Notes under the pieces: model-generated
Told to the model about the DNA's origin: nothing
What the model saw: the letters and a program-made list of their open reading frames with translations, nothing else
The model's database searches: none
Shown: positions 43,083 to 51,029 of the stretch, one piece after another
How positions within the stretch are numbered: position 1 is the first letter of the stretch
Layout of the letters: every line of letters starts with the position of its first letter
Translations under genes and position numbers: made by a program
Assembly (NCBI RefSeq): GCF_007829885.1
Contig: NZ_VIWW01000001.1
Coordinates: 5,456,001-5,520,000 of the forward strand
From: Streptomyces brevispora
GTDB lineage: Bacteria; Actinomycetota; Actinomycetes; Streptomycetales; Streptomycetaceae
Reading direction: 5' to 3'
DNA length: 64,000 nt

Positions 43083-43790
43083 ATGGCCCGCCTGACGTCG
43101 CTCAACGTGATCTCGGCGCAGGAACATCTGCGCGACCAGGTGGCGCACGCGCTGCGGGCGGCTCTGATCTCCGGGGAGTTGAGGCCTGGGACGATCTACT
43201 CCGCGCCCGCGCTGGCCTCGGAGTTCGGTGTCTCCGCGACGCCCGTCCGCGAGGCCATGCTCGATCTGGCCCGGGAGGGACTGGTCGAGGCCGTCCGCAA
43301 CAAGGGCTTCCGGATCACCGAGGTGACCGATCAGGATCTCGACGACTTCACCGAGCTCCGCGCCATGATCGAGGTCCCCACCGTCGGCCGGATCGCGCGG
43401 ATGGGCCTGACGCGGGAGCTGGAGGCGCTGCGCCCCGTCGCGCTGGAGATCGTCGAGGCCGCGCGCCGGCACGACATCCTGGGCTACCTGGAGGCGGACC
43501 GCCGCTTCCACCTCGGCCTGCTCGGGCTGGCCGGGAACCGCCGACTGGTCGAGGAGGTCGGCGAGCTGCGCAAGCGCTCCCGGCTGTACGGGCTGAACAG
43601 GCTCGCCGAATCGGGGCAGTTGACGGCTTCGGCCGAGGAGCACGTACAGCTGCTGGATCTGGTGGTCGCCGGTGACGCCCCGGGCGCCGAGGCCTGCATG
43701 CTCGCCCACATGTCCCATGTCCGCTCCCTGTGGGCCGACGGCAAGCGGGTGGATGGGAAGCCCGAGGGAGTACCGGCTGCCCAGGCCTGA
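43083..43790 (+). CDS. GntR/FCD-family regulator of hydroxyproline use
   Basis: A 235-residue GntR regulator of the FCD class. The winged helix is VAHALRAALISGELRPGTIY, with SAPALASEFGVSATPVREAM, and NKGFRITEVTD closing it. The FCD domain has ADRRFHLGLLGLAGN and EEHVQLLDLVVAGD, carrying the metal-type Asp/His set. GGAGGAACAG precedes ATG 43083. Located right after the epimerase and facing the collagenase region, it is the obvious local regulator; ligand is likely hydroxyproline or a pathway intermediate. Confidence 0.87.
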   Translation: MARLTSLNVISAQEHLRDQVAHALRAALISGELRPGTIYSAPALASEFGVSATPVREAMLDLAREGLVEAVRNKGFRITEVTDQDLDDFTELRAMIEVPTVGRIARMGLTRELEALRPVALEIVEAARRHDILGYLEADRRFHLGLLGLAGNRRLVEEVGELRKRSRLYGLNRLAESGQLTASAEEHVQLLDLVVAGDAPGAEACMLAHMSHVRSLWADGKRVDGKPEGVPAAQA

Positions 43791-43875
43791 GGTCTGAGAC
43801 CAACGCCTGAGGCCTCAGGCCAAGGTCTGAGGTCTGGGGCCGCCGAACCGGCAGGCCGATGCCCCCAGCGCCTCC

Positions 43876-43899
43876 CTCCCGCCCCTTGAGGGGCGGGAG
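43876..43899. terminator. Bidirectional hairpin between GntR and pepP remnant
   Basis: A perfect 10-bp stem CTCCCGCCCC / GGGGCGGGAG around TTGA, located between two convergent genes. A second, 16-bp perfect palindrome (43805-43820, centred on GGCC) lies just upstream, among repeated GGTCTGAG runs. Confidence 0.78.
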
Positions 43900-43910
43900 T
43901 TCGGCGTTCC

Positions 43911-44498
43911 TCAGCTCTCCAACAACTCCGCCATCCACGCCTCGATGCCGTCCGGGGCAGCGCGGATGACATCAGCCGAGCGCCGTCCGCCGTGATCACG
44001 AGGTCGTCCTCGATCCTGATGCCGATGCCCCGGAGCTCCCGGGGGAGCGTCTCGTCGTCCGGCCGGAGGTACAGCCCCGGCCCCACGGTGAGCACCTGCC
44101 CCGGCTCCTTAGAACTCGCCGTCGGTACGCGGTGACCGGACTCTCAGGTAGAGGACCGCCTCGTGGTGGGCGTCCCCGTCGGGCTCCAGGACCAGCACAT
44201 GGCCGGCCTGGTCCTCCCCGGTGAGGCCGGTGAGCCAGGCGTACCCGGTGTGCGGTCTGAACCGGTGGTCCGTGTCGTTGGACCGGACGGCGAGGGCGCC
44301 CGCCGGGATGACCAGCCGCTCGCCCGGAAACCGTGCCGCCACCCGTGCGCGGCGGGCCGGCGTCAGGGCGTGGCCCGGGACGCGGTCACCCGCGGGAAGA
44401 GGGGTGTCGGCCCAGGCGGCGCGCATGAAGGCGTCCAGGGCCGGGGTGACCGGCAGGTCATGGCTGCCGGTGTGGAAGGGGACTTGGAGCTCGGTCAC
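43911..44498 (-). pseudogene. Xaa-Pro aminopeptidase with the catalytic core deleted
   Basis: GTG 44498 (GAGGAG upstream) opens the aminopeptidase P N-domain: TGSHDLPVTPALDAFMRAAW, VIPAGALAVRSNDTDHRFRP and HTGYAWLTGLTGED. At 44105 a stop follows DGEF, and directly after it the frame resumes as EPGQVLTVGPGLYLRPDD, RGIGIRIEDDLVITADGARL, the C-terminal end of the pita-bread fold. About 250 middle residues with most metal ligands are missing. A further frameshift near 43960 is needed to reach the natural end (DGIEAWMAELLES). It once faced the collagenase across a shared promoter, fitting digestion of proline-rich peptides. Confidence 0.8.
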
Positions 44499-44590
44499 GA
44501 ATCGGTACTCCTCGGCTGTGCCGGCACCGGCCGCAAACGGCGTGCTGCGGGCGGGAGTTGGCGATCCGGCGAATCTGCGCGCAACGCCTT

Positions 44591-44627
44591 CCAAAGAACA
44601 TGTGACATGTGCCATTGTACAGACGGC
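44591..44627. promoter_or_regulatory. Operator candidate in the pepP / collagenase divergent region
   Basis: ACATGTGACATGT (44598-44610), containing the shared GTGACAT core (44602-44608), is followed by ATTGTAC. It lies about 100 nt from each start codon. It is the third copy of the core, all in promoters of this island. Confidence 0.5.
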
Positions 44628-44741
44628 CGCGATCGAGGTCGTGTCCATGTCATGCGCTCATCCCCGTCAGGCCTCGACCCGCGCACCATCCCCCACGACC
44701 GCGCACCGTCGCGCGGCCACCACTCCGCTGGGAGGCGGCAC

Positions 44742-47129
44742 GTGAAGAACCGAACGGTTCGTCAGAGATTCACCGGGCTATCCACCGTGGCCCTGGCGGC
44801 CTGTCTGGGAGTCGGCATGCTCGCGGCACCGAGCCGGGCTACCGAGGTCCACCCCGCCATCGCGGCCGCCGCAAGTGCGACGGCCGCCGAGCGGGCGGGC
44901 GTTGACCCGACCGCACCGGATCCGGGTGGCCCCGCCGCACAGGCCCTCACCGCACCCGTCCAGGATGCCGGTCACCTGGGTGACAAGGCGCTGAAGCCCG
45001 CGGACCGGGCACCGCAGACCGCTTCCAAGGACGCGCTGCGGCGCGACTACGACGACCCCGGGACCTCCGCGCCGAGCCACCCCGCCCCCTCGATGAAGGC
45101 CAAGGCCCGCTCCGCCGCGAAGTCGGCCGGAACCGGCGCGGCCACCGCCTGTTCCGTCGCCGATTTCACCAGCCGCACCGGAAGCGCCCTGGTGCAGCAG
45201 GTCAAGTCGTCGACGACCGACTGCGTCAACACCCTGTTCGGGGTCAAGGGCAACGACGGGTACCTCGCCTTCCGTGAGGCCCAGATGGTCAGCGTCGCCA
45301 ACGCCATGCGCGACGGATCGGCCGCCTACCCGGGCGACAGCAGCACCGGCATGCCGCAACTGGTGCTCTTCCTCCGGGCCGGCTACTACGTGCAGTACTA
45401 CGACCCGGGCACCGTGGGCAGTTACGGTGCCGCGCTGTGTACCGCCATCCGGGGCGGACTTGACGGCTTCTTCGCCTCCGCGCACTCCCGCGATGTCACG
45501 GACGCCAACGGCGAGACCCTGGCCGAGGCCGTCACCCTCATCGACAGCGCGGAGCAGAACGCCCGCTACCTGTACGTCGTCAAGCGCCTGCTCGCCGACT
45601 ACAACGCCTCGTACAACAGCTCCTGGTACATGCTCAACGCGGTCAACAACGTGTACACCGTGACCTTCCGGGGCCATCAGGTGCCGGAGTTCGTCAGCGC
45701 GGTCGAGGCGGACCCGAGCCTGCTCGACTCGCTCGCCGGCTTCGCCCGTGACCACCTGAGCCTGCTGGGCACGAACCAGTCGTATCTGACCTCCAACGCG
45801 GGACGCGAGCTGGCACGCTTCCTCCAGGAGGCGTCGCTGCGGCCCAAGGCCCGCCCCCTCGTCACCGACCTGCTCGGCCGGAGCTCCCTGACCGGACCCA
45901 CCGCGCCGCTCTGGGTCGGCCTGGCGGAGATGACCGACTACTACGACGCGGCCAACTGCTCCGCCTACGGCACCTGCGACCTGTCGGCCCGGCTCAAGAG
46001 CGCCGTACTCCCGGTCAACTACACGTGCAGTACCAGCATTCGCATCCTGGCCCAGCAGATGTCCTCGTCCGACCTCGCGACCGCCTGCACCAGTCTGCGC
46101 AACCAGGACGCCTACTTCCACAACGTGGTGCGGGACAGCGGCCCCGTCGCCAACGACCGCAACAGCTCCATCGAGGTGGTGGTCTTCGACTCGAGCACCG
46201 ACTACCAGACCTACGCCGGGGCCATCTACGGCATCGACACCAACAACGGCGGAATGTACCTGGAGGGCGACCCCGCCGCGGCCGGCAACCAGCCGCGGTT
46301 CATCGCCTACGAGGCCGAGTGGGTCCGGCCCGTCTTCCAGATCTGGAACCTCAACCACGAGTACACGCACTACCTCGACGGCCGGTTCGACATGGCCGGT
46401 GACTTCGACGCCGGCATCACGACGCCGACCATCTGGTGGATCGAGGGCTTCGCGGAGTACGTCTCCTACACCTACCGTGACGTCACCTACGACGACGCCG
46501 TCACCCAGGCAGCGGCGCACACCTACACCCTGCGCACCCTGTTCGACACCACGTACGAGAACGCCGACCAGGCCCGCATATACAACTGGGGCTATCTGGC
46601 GGTCCGTTACATGCTCCAGTCACACCGCGCCGACGTGGACAAGCTGCTCGGTCTCTACCGCGGCGGCGACTGGAACGGCGCCCGCACCCTGCTCACCTCC
46701 ACGATCGGCAGCCGTTACGACGCCGACTGGAACACCTGGCTGACGTCCTGTGCGGCCGGCAGTTGCGGCACCACCACCAACCCGCCCACCGAGCCGGGCA
46801 CCGAGTGTGCCGCCGCCGACAACCGTGAACTCGGCCAGAACTGCGCCCGCAGCGGGCAGCAGGCCACCAAGGGCAACTACTCCTACCTCTACGTCTACGT
46901 GCCCGCCGGCACCGCCCGGCTGAAGATCACGACGAGCGGGGGCACGGGGGATGCCGACCTCTACTACAGCGCCGGCGGCTGGGCCACCATGAGCTCCTAC
47001 ACCGCCCGGGCGACCGGCAGCGGAAACGCCCACACGCTGACCGTCGACCACCCGGCGGAAGGCGCCCACTACATCAGCCTCTACGCCGTGCAGGACTTCG
47101 GCGGAGTGAAGGTCTCCACGCAGTACTGA
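44742..47129 (+). CDS. Secreted M9-family collagenase
   Basis: A 795-residue secreted zinc protease. Signal peptide about 1-30 (FTGLSTVALAACLGVGMLAA). A propeptide-like Ala/Pro-rich segment runs to about 125. The activator/peptidase unit follows, with H539-E-Y-T-H543 as the zinc site and a downstream third-ligand region WWIEGFAEYV (Glu568/Glu572). After a linker (TTTNPPTEPGTE) it ends in a pre-peptidase C-terminal (PPC) domain with GGTGDADLYYSAGGWAT. M9 enzymes cut native collagen. GTG 44742 follows GGAGG. It is beside hydroxyproline catabolism, which would use its products. Confidence 0.92.
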   Translation: MKNRTVRQRFTGLSTVALAACLGVGMLAAPSRATEVHPAIAAAASATAAERAGVDPTAPDPGGPAAQALTAPVQDAGHLGDKALKPADRAPQTASKDALRRDYDDPGTSAPSHPAPSMKAKARSAAKSAGTGAATACSVADFTSRTGSALVQQVKSSTTDCVNTLFGVKGNDGYLAFREAQMVSVANAMRDGSAAYPGDSSTGMPQLVLFLRAGYYVQYYDPGTVGSYGAALCTAIRGGLDGFFASAHSRDVTDANGETLAEAVTLIDSAEQNARYLYVVKRLLADYNASYNSSWYMLNAVNNVYTVTFRGHQVPEFVSAVEADPSLLDSLAGFARDHLSLLGTNQSYLTSNAGRELARFLQEASLRPKARPLVTDLLGRSSLTGPTAPLWVGLAEMTDYYDAANCSAYGTCDLSARLKSAVLPVNYTCSTSIRILAQQMSSSDLATACTSLRNQDAYFHNVVRDSGPVANDRNSSIEVVVFDSSTDYQTYAGAIYGIDTNNGGMYLEGDPAAAGNQPRFIAYEAEWVRPVFQIWNLNHEYTHYLDGRFDMAGDFDAGITTPTIWWIEGFAEYVSYTYRDVTYDDAVTQAAAHTYTLRTLFDTTYENADQARIYNWGYLAVRYMLQSHRADVDKLLGLYRGGDWNGARTLLTSTIGSRYDADWNTWLTSCAAGSCGTTTNPPTEPGTECAAADNRELGQNCARSGQQATKGNYSYLYVYVPAGTARLKITTSGGTGDADLYYSAGGWATMSSYTARATGSGNAHTLTVDHPAEGAHYISLYAVQDFGGVKVSTQY

Positions 47130-47150
47130 GCCGGGCGGCATCGCTCGACG

Positions 47151-47190
47151 GAGGGTCACGGGTGCGGCCGACGCCGCGCCCGTGGCCCTC
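47151..47190. terminator. 18-bp hairpin between collagenase and barstar gene
   Basis: GAGGGTCACGGGTGCGGC pairs along its whole length (two G-U) with GCCGCGCCCGTGGCCCTC around CGAC. It overlaps the stop codon of the convergent barstar gene, so it probably ends both transcripts. Confidence 0.8.
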
Positions 47191-47578
47191 AGCGCAGTCG
47201 CAGGGTGCCCGCAGGTGTCTCGTCCCGGATGATCTCCAGCAGCCGGTCGAAGAGCGTCGGCCCGAGCCCCGCGCCCGCCCGGGCCAGTTCCTCGCGCAGC
47301 CGCGGCAGGTTGCTCGGATCGGCGCGGCCCAGCAGGCCGCGCAGGTACCGCGCGGTCTCCTCATGGCCCAGGGCGCGCGCCGAGCGGGCGTGGTCCCGCC
47401 ACTCGATGACGAAGTCGCCGTCGTCCGGCGTGCCCATCCCGCCGCGCAGGCAGTCCGCGAAGGAGTCGGGATTGCGGCCGAAGTAGCCGCCGGGCCCGTT
47501 CACCGCCTCGCCGACCACGTTCCAGAAACGCTCCAGGCCGGTGACCTGGGAGCCGTCGATCACATAGGTCACGGTCAT
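47189..47578 (-). CDS. Barstar-family ribonuclease inhibitor
   Basis: A 129-residue cytoplasmic barstar homologue: VTYVIDGSQVTGLERFWNVV, then GEAVNGPGGYFGRNPDSFAD (the inhibitor helix with the Asp/Glu-rich face) and FVIEWRDHARSARAL. It should bind and block the RNase encoded 81 nt upstream in the same direction, protecting the producer. ATG 47578 has no evident ribosome site; the next in-frame start upstream adds five residues. The RNase-inhibitor order on one transcript is the usual arrangement. Confidence 0.85.
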   Translation of the reverse strand: MTVTYVIDGSQVTGLERFWNVVGEAVNGPGGYFGRNPDSFADCLRGGMGTPDDGDFVIEWRDHARSARALGHEETARYLRGLLGRADPSNLPRLREELARAGAGLGPTLFDRLLEIIRDETPAGTLRLR

Positions 47579-47658
47579 GGAGGGAGCGTACAAGTCCGTC
47601 GCTTCGGTGGTCCGCGCCGCAGGTGGGGGACTGCGGCGCGGACCTGACCGGGGAGGGT

Positions 47659-48060
47659 TCAGCAGCCGAGGTCGACGAGGTCGAACGTCACGTAGTGGTC
47701 GGAGGTGTAGTAGTCCTCCTGGCTCTTCTCACCGGTGACTATCCGGCGTGCGCCACGGGTCGGGGCGCCGGGGGTGATCACGGTGTACTCGTGGTAGTAG
47801 CCGGTGCTCTGACCGGGCAGGACGCCTTCGCGGTTCTGGAAGACGACGCCGTCCTGGTCGTAGGGGAAGGGGCCACCGGAGTCGATGAGATCGAGGGTGT
47901 CGTGTGCCTGGGAGGGGAGGGCGGAGTAGCAGATGCTGCCGACCGACGTGGTGGCGGCCGTCGCGGTCGCCGCGACGTGGCCACCGACGAAGAGAACGGA
48001 CAGGAGGGCGGCGACGCCGCCGAGCGTGGTGATCCGTGGGGGGATTCGCATACCCATCAT
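47659..48060 (-). CDS. Secreted guanyl-specific ribonuclease (RNase Sa type)
   Basis: A 133-residue precursor. Signal peptide about 1-36 (GGVAALLSVLFVGGHVAATA). The mature enzyme follows Streptomyces RNase Sa closely: CYSALPSQAHDTLDLIDSGG, FPYDQDGVVFQNREGVLPGQ and YYHEYTVITPGAPTRGARRI. The catalytic set is Glu91, Arg102 and His122 (Glu54, Arg65, His85 in RNase Sa). Two cysteines form the conserved disulfide. It cuts RNA after guanosine outside the cell. Three near-adjacent ATGs (48060, 48057, 48051) are possible starts. Confidence 0.93.
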   Translation of the reverse strand: MMGMRIPPRITTLGGVAALLSVLFVGGHVAATATAATTSVGSICYSALPSQAHDTLDLIDSGGPFPYDQDGVVFQNREGVLPGQSTGYYHEYTVITPGAPTRGARRIVTGEKSQEDYYTSDHYVTFDLVDLGC

Positions 48061-48269
48061 GATGACGCGCGTAGATGTGGTCCCGTCAACGCCAACTCAT
48101 GTGAATTTTTTGGAAGTTAACCTGAACGGCGGTAGTCCCACGTCCTGGAGCGCGGGATCCGCCCCGGATGCTGTGTTTTCGCACTCATTGACTCGTCGGC
48201 AAGCGTGACAGCCCGTGGGCGGGGCATGCATTGCGTGAAGCACATTCGACGACAAGGAGGCGATTCACT

Positions 48270-48683
48270 GTGCGGGCGGGGGAGATGGAGCGTCAGGGAA
48301 TGGGCCGGCTGCATCGCAGGCTGTGCCGCGCCGATCTGGCCGCGGTTTCCGAAGTGCGGTGTGCTGTACGCGAATTACTGAGGTATCGATGGAGGGAGGA
48401 GCCCGCACAGGTGGCCGAGCTGCTGCTCAGTGAGCTGGTGACCAACGCGCTCGTCCACACGGACGACGGCGCGGTCGTCGCCGTCAGCGTGGCGCCGCAG
48501 AAACTGCGGGTGGAGGTGAGGGACTTCGTCCCGGGGATGCCCGTGTCGCACGTGTCGAACGCCGACGACGGTACGCACGGCAGGGGTCTGATCCTGGTGG
48601 AGAGCCTCGCGGACGCCTGGGGGGTCAGCCCGAAGACGCTGGGCAAGGTGGTCTGGTTCGAACTGGACGGCGAACGGTCCTGA
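48270..48683 (+). CDS. HATPase_c (anti-sigma-factor-like) ATP-binding protein
   Basis: A 137-residue GHKL ATPase of the SpoIIAB/RsbW-like class: N-box LLLSELVTNALVHT, G1-type DFVPGMP and G2-type HGRGLILVESLADAWG. Such small proteins are abundant in Streptomyces and act as serine kinases or partner-switch regulators of sigma factors. GTG 48270 follows AAGGAGG. No sigma factor or anti-anti-sigma gene is adjacent, so the partner is unknown. Its stop lies inside an 18-bp hairpin. Confidence 0.85.
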   Translation: MRAGEMERQGMGRLHRRLCRADLAAVSEVRCAVRELLRYRWREEPAQVAELLLSELVTNALVHTDDGAVVAVSVAPQKLRVEVRDFVPGMPVSHVSNADDGTHGRGLILVESLADAWGVSPKTLGKVVWFELDGERS

Positions 48684-48710
48684 CCATCCGTGGGATGGTC
48701 AGGACCGTTC
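48672..48710. terminator. 18-bp hairpin spanning the stop codon of the HATPase gene
   Basis: GAACGGTCCTGACCATCC pairs perfectly with GGATGGTCAGGACCGTTC around GTG. It includes the TGA stop of the gene and lies 40 nt past the end of the convergent DUF2637 gene, so it works for both. Confidence 0.82.
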
Positions 48711-48749
48711 AGAGCCAACCGTGTTGAATTGCGTGCCGTCCCAAGAGGG

Positions 48750-49832
48750 TCAGCCGAACTGCTGCTCCAGGTTCTTCAGTTTCTGCTCCAGCGAGTCGAG
48801 CCGGGGCAGGGACAGGGTGTCGTCCTCGGCAGTGAGGTCGACGGCTCTCGGATCAGTTGTGCTCAGGTCCGAGGCGCTGTTGGAGCTGGAGCCGCTGACG
48901 GCTTGCAGGGATGGCCGGGGTCGCAGAGGCAGCTGACCCGGCTCGGATATGGCGGGCTCCGCGACGGACTGCGCGGAGCCCGCTGCGGCGATGGCCTGGA
49001 CGTCCACCTGGGTGCCGGCATTGCCTGCCCGCCCCCAGGCCCGGTTCTGCCGGTTCAGGGCCTTGATCTGTGCCCGGTCGAGCTTCTCCTGGTCCTTTCT
49101 GCGGAGACGGTTCTGCTCGTTCTCCCTGCGGTCCTCGCGTACCTCGTCGACCGCCTCGTCGAGCGTGCGTACCCCTTCGAGCAGCATCAGCGACCAGGCG
49201 CCGAAGGTCTCCCGGGGTGCCCGCAGCCACCGTACGATCCGGATCTGCGGCAGCGGGCGGGGCACCAGGCCCTGCTCGCGCAGCGCGGCGACGCGGGTCT
49301 GCTTCAGTGCCCGGTCGAAGAGCACGGCCGCCGAGAGCGACATCCCCGCGAAGAAGTGCGGGGCGCCCGCGTGGTCCAGGCCGCGCGGTGCGTGCACCCA
49401 GTTGAACCAGGCGGCGGCACCGGCGAAGGTCCACACCAGCAGCCGGGAGCCGAGTGCCGCGTCGCCGTGGCTGGCCTCCCGGACGGCGAGCACGGAGCAG
49501 AACATCGCGGCCCCGTCGAGGCCGAACGGCACCAGGTACTCCCAGCCCCTGGCGAGGCCGAGGTTTTGCCGGCCGAAGCCGACCAGACCGTGGAAGGAGA
49601 GCGCGGCGGCGACCGCCGCGCAGCAGAACAACAGGACGTACGAAGCGGTGGCGTAGAGCGCTTCCTTGCGTCTGCGCCGCTCCTCGCTGCGTTCCCAGGT
49701 GTCGTCGGCTGTGGATGTGTCAGAGGCGCGCTTGCCGCGCGCGACCACCGCCACCGCCACAGCCGCCATGACCCCCGCGAGCAGCACGGCGCCCGGAAGC
49801 AGCCAGTCAAGCGGTATGTCGGTCAGTCTCAT
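48750..49832 (-). CDS. DUF2637 (SpdB-like) membrane protein
   Basis: A 360-residue protein. One span near the N-terminus (LLPGAVLLAGVMAAVAVAVV) is followed by a charged stretch and the DUF2637 core of about four spans (YVLLFCCAAVAAALSFHGLV, YLVPFGLDGAAMFCSVLAVR, LLVWTFAGAAAWFNWVHAPR, AGMSLSAAVLFDRAL). The C-terminal 150 residues are coiled-coil-like and then variable (DEAVDEVREDRRENEQNRL). DUF2637 proteins include plasmid-spread (Spd) proteins of Streptomyces conjugative elements and chromosomal copies of unknown role. No conjugation genes accompany it. ATG 49832 follows AAGGGA. Confidence 0.78.
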   Translation of the reverse strand: MRLTDIPLDWLLPGAVLLAGVMAAVAVAVVARGKRASDTSTADDTWERSEERRRRKEALYATASYVLLFCCAAVAAALSFHGLVGFGRQNLGLARGWEYLVPFGLDGAAMFCSVLAVREASHGDAALGSRLLVWTFAGAAAWFNWVHAPRGLDHAGAPHFFAGMSLSAAVLFDRALKQTRVAALREQGLVPRPLPQIRIVRWLRAPRETFGAWSLMLLEGVRTLDEAVDEVREDRRENEQNRLRRKDQEKLDRAQIKALNRQNRAWGRAGNAGTQVDVQAIAAAGSAQSVAEPAISEPGQLPLRPRPSLQAVSGSSSNSASDLSTTDPRAVDLTAEDDTLSLPRLDSLEQKLKNLEQQFG

Positions 49833-50024
49833 GCGCGGTCCCTTGCGTCGCGTAGGGCGTTTCGGACGCAATTGTGGCGGAGATTCGCTCAAGTCCAGGC
49901 GGTTTCAGGGCAAGTGAATGCCAATGGGGTGGTTGAGCGGGTGAATTTTCCGCGATCTGGTCGAATACCCCTCAGTGGTGGGGCAGTTCTGTTCGAATTA
50001 CGTCACCCTTGCGGGCGGTGTGGA

Positions 50025-50885
50025 TCAGGAGACGGGCGTCAGCTTCCGGAGCCGGTCGGCATCGCAGGTGCGCGGGCAGGTGACACAGGTGTCCTCGGGC
50101 CGCAGCGTGTAGAAGAGGCAGCAGCTCGCCCGGTCGCGGGTGGGCAGCGACTCACCGCCGGGACCGATCAGTTCGCGAAAGCCCGCCGTGCCGACGTACG
50201 GCTTCGTGGTGCCCGGCAGGAGCGCGTCCAGCTCGGCCATCGCACGCCGCTCCTCGCCCAGGAGATGGGCGATGTACCAGAGGCCCTCGACGATCTCGTC
50301 CGTCGCCATGCCCCACAACGCCCGCTTGCCACGCCGCATGCGCGGCCCGAAGCCGTCGAGCACGGGTCCGAGGTGCTCGGCCACCGACGAGAGGACCTCG
50401 GCGCGCAGCGCGGCCTCGTCCGCCACCACCCGGGCACCCGGCAGCGCCGCCGCGGGATCGTCGGGCAGGCAGGCGAACTCCCGCACCCGGACGGTCAGAT
50501 GGCCCAGCGCCCGCTGGAACGCGACGTCCTCGACCGGGATCCGGGGCACCCGCCGGTGCAGGAACCACGGCACCGTCACCAGCAGACAGGTCGGCCAGGC
50601 GTAACGGTGCAGCCCGAAGCTGGCGACCACGTCGGGCCGGGCCTGCTGTCCGTAGTCCCGAAGCACCTGCGCGTTGTCCCAGGCGAGGAAGGTGTCCAGG
50701 GCGCCACCGCCGGCCGCGAGCTCGTGCGCACCCACCCAGCCGACGCCGCCCGGGGCGGACTCGCCGTCCGCGAGCACCTCGGCGCGCAGTCCCGGGAAGA
50801 CCTCGGCCAGACGCGCGTAAGCCGCTGCCACGGCCGAGGTCGTCGCAGCGGGGTGCGGTGCGGGAAGCAGGGCGGGGAGGGGCAT
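50025..50885 (-). CDS. FhuF-like (2Fe-2S) ferric-siderophore reductase
   Basis: A 286-residue cytoplasmic protein. The C-terminal cluster motif CC...C..C reads RASCCLFYTLRPEDTCVTC, as in FhuF reductases that release iron from imported siderophores. The body has an Ala-rich helical N-terminus and HRYAWPTCLLVTVPWFLHR. An iron-box palindrome lies 26 nt upstream of ATG 50885, so expression should rise under iron limitation through the DmdR/IdeR regulator. Single gene, divergent from a GntR regulator. Confidence 0.82.
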   Translation of the reverse strand: MPLPALLPAPHPAATTSAVAAAYARLAEVFPGLRAEVLADGESAPGGVGWVGAHELAAGGGALDTFLAWDNAQVLRDYGQQARPDVVASFGLHRYAWPTCLLVTVPWFLHRRVPRIPVEDVAFQRALGHLTVRVREFACLPDDPAAALPGARVVADEAALRAEVLSSVAEHLGPVLDGFGPRMRRGKRALWGMATDEIVEGLWYIAHLLGEERRAMAELDALLPGTTKPYVGTAGFRELIGPGGESLPTRDRASCCLFYTLRPEDTCVTCPRTCDADRLRKLTPVS

Positions 50886-50910
50886 GCGAGGACCACCGAA
50901 TCGCGATCGT

Positions 50911-50931
50911 TTAGAGGTAAGCCTTACCTTA
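50911..50931. promoter_or_regulatory. Iron box (DmdR/IdeR operator) before the FhuF-like gene
   Basis: AGGTAAGCCTTACCT is a palindrome with one central mismatch, within TTAGAGGTAAGCCTTACC, and fits the actinobacterial iron-box pattern TTAGGTTAGSCTAACCTAA at most positions. It is placed just upstream of an iron-reductase gene. Confidence 0.7.
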
Positions 50932-51029
50932 CCCGAACGGATCGATGTTTGAACTGCGGCCTCCTCCGCCTATCGTGCACAAGGGGCACAGCACACGCGA
51001 GCCGTGCCCGGCCGGCCGAGGAGGTACCC

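Noticed and set aside
48750..49832. Part of an integrated conjugative element, because DUF2637 resembles plasmid spread proteins
   Set aside because: No integrase, TraB-like translocase, replication gene or attachment site is seen around it.
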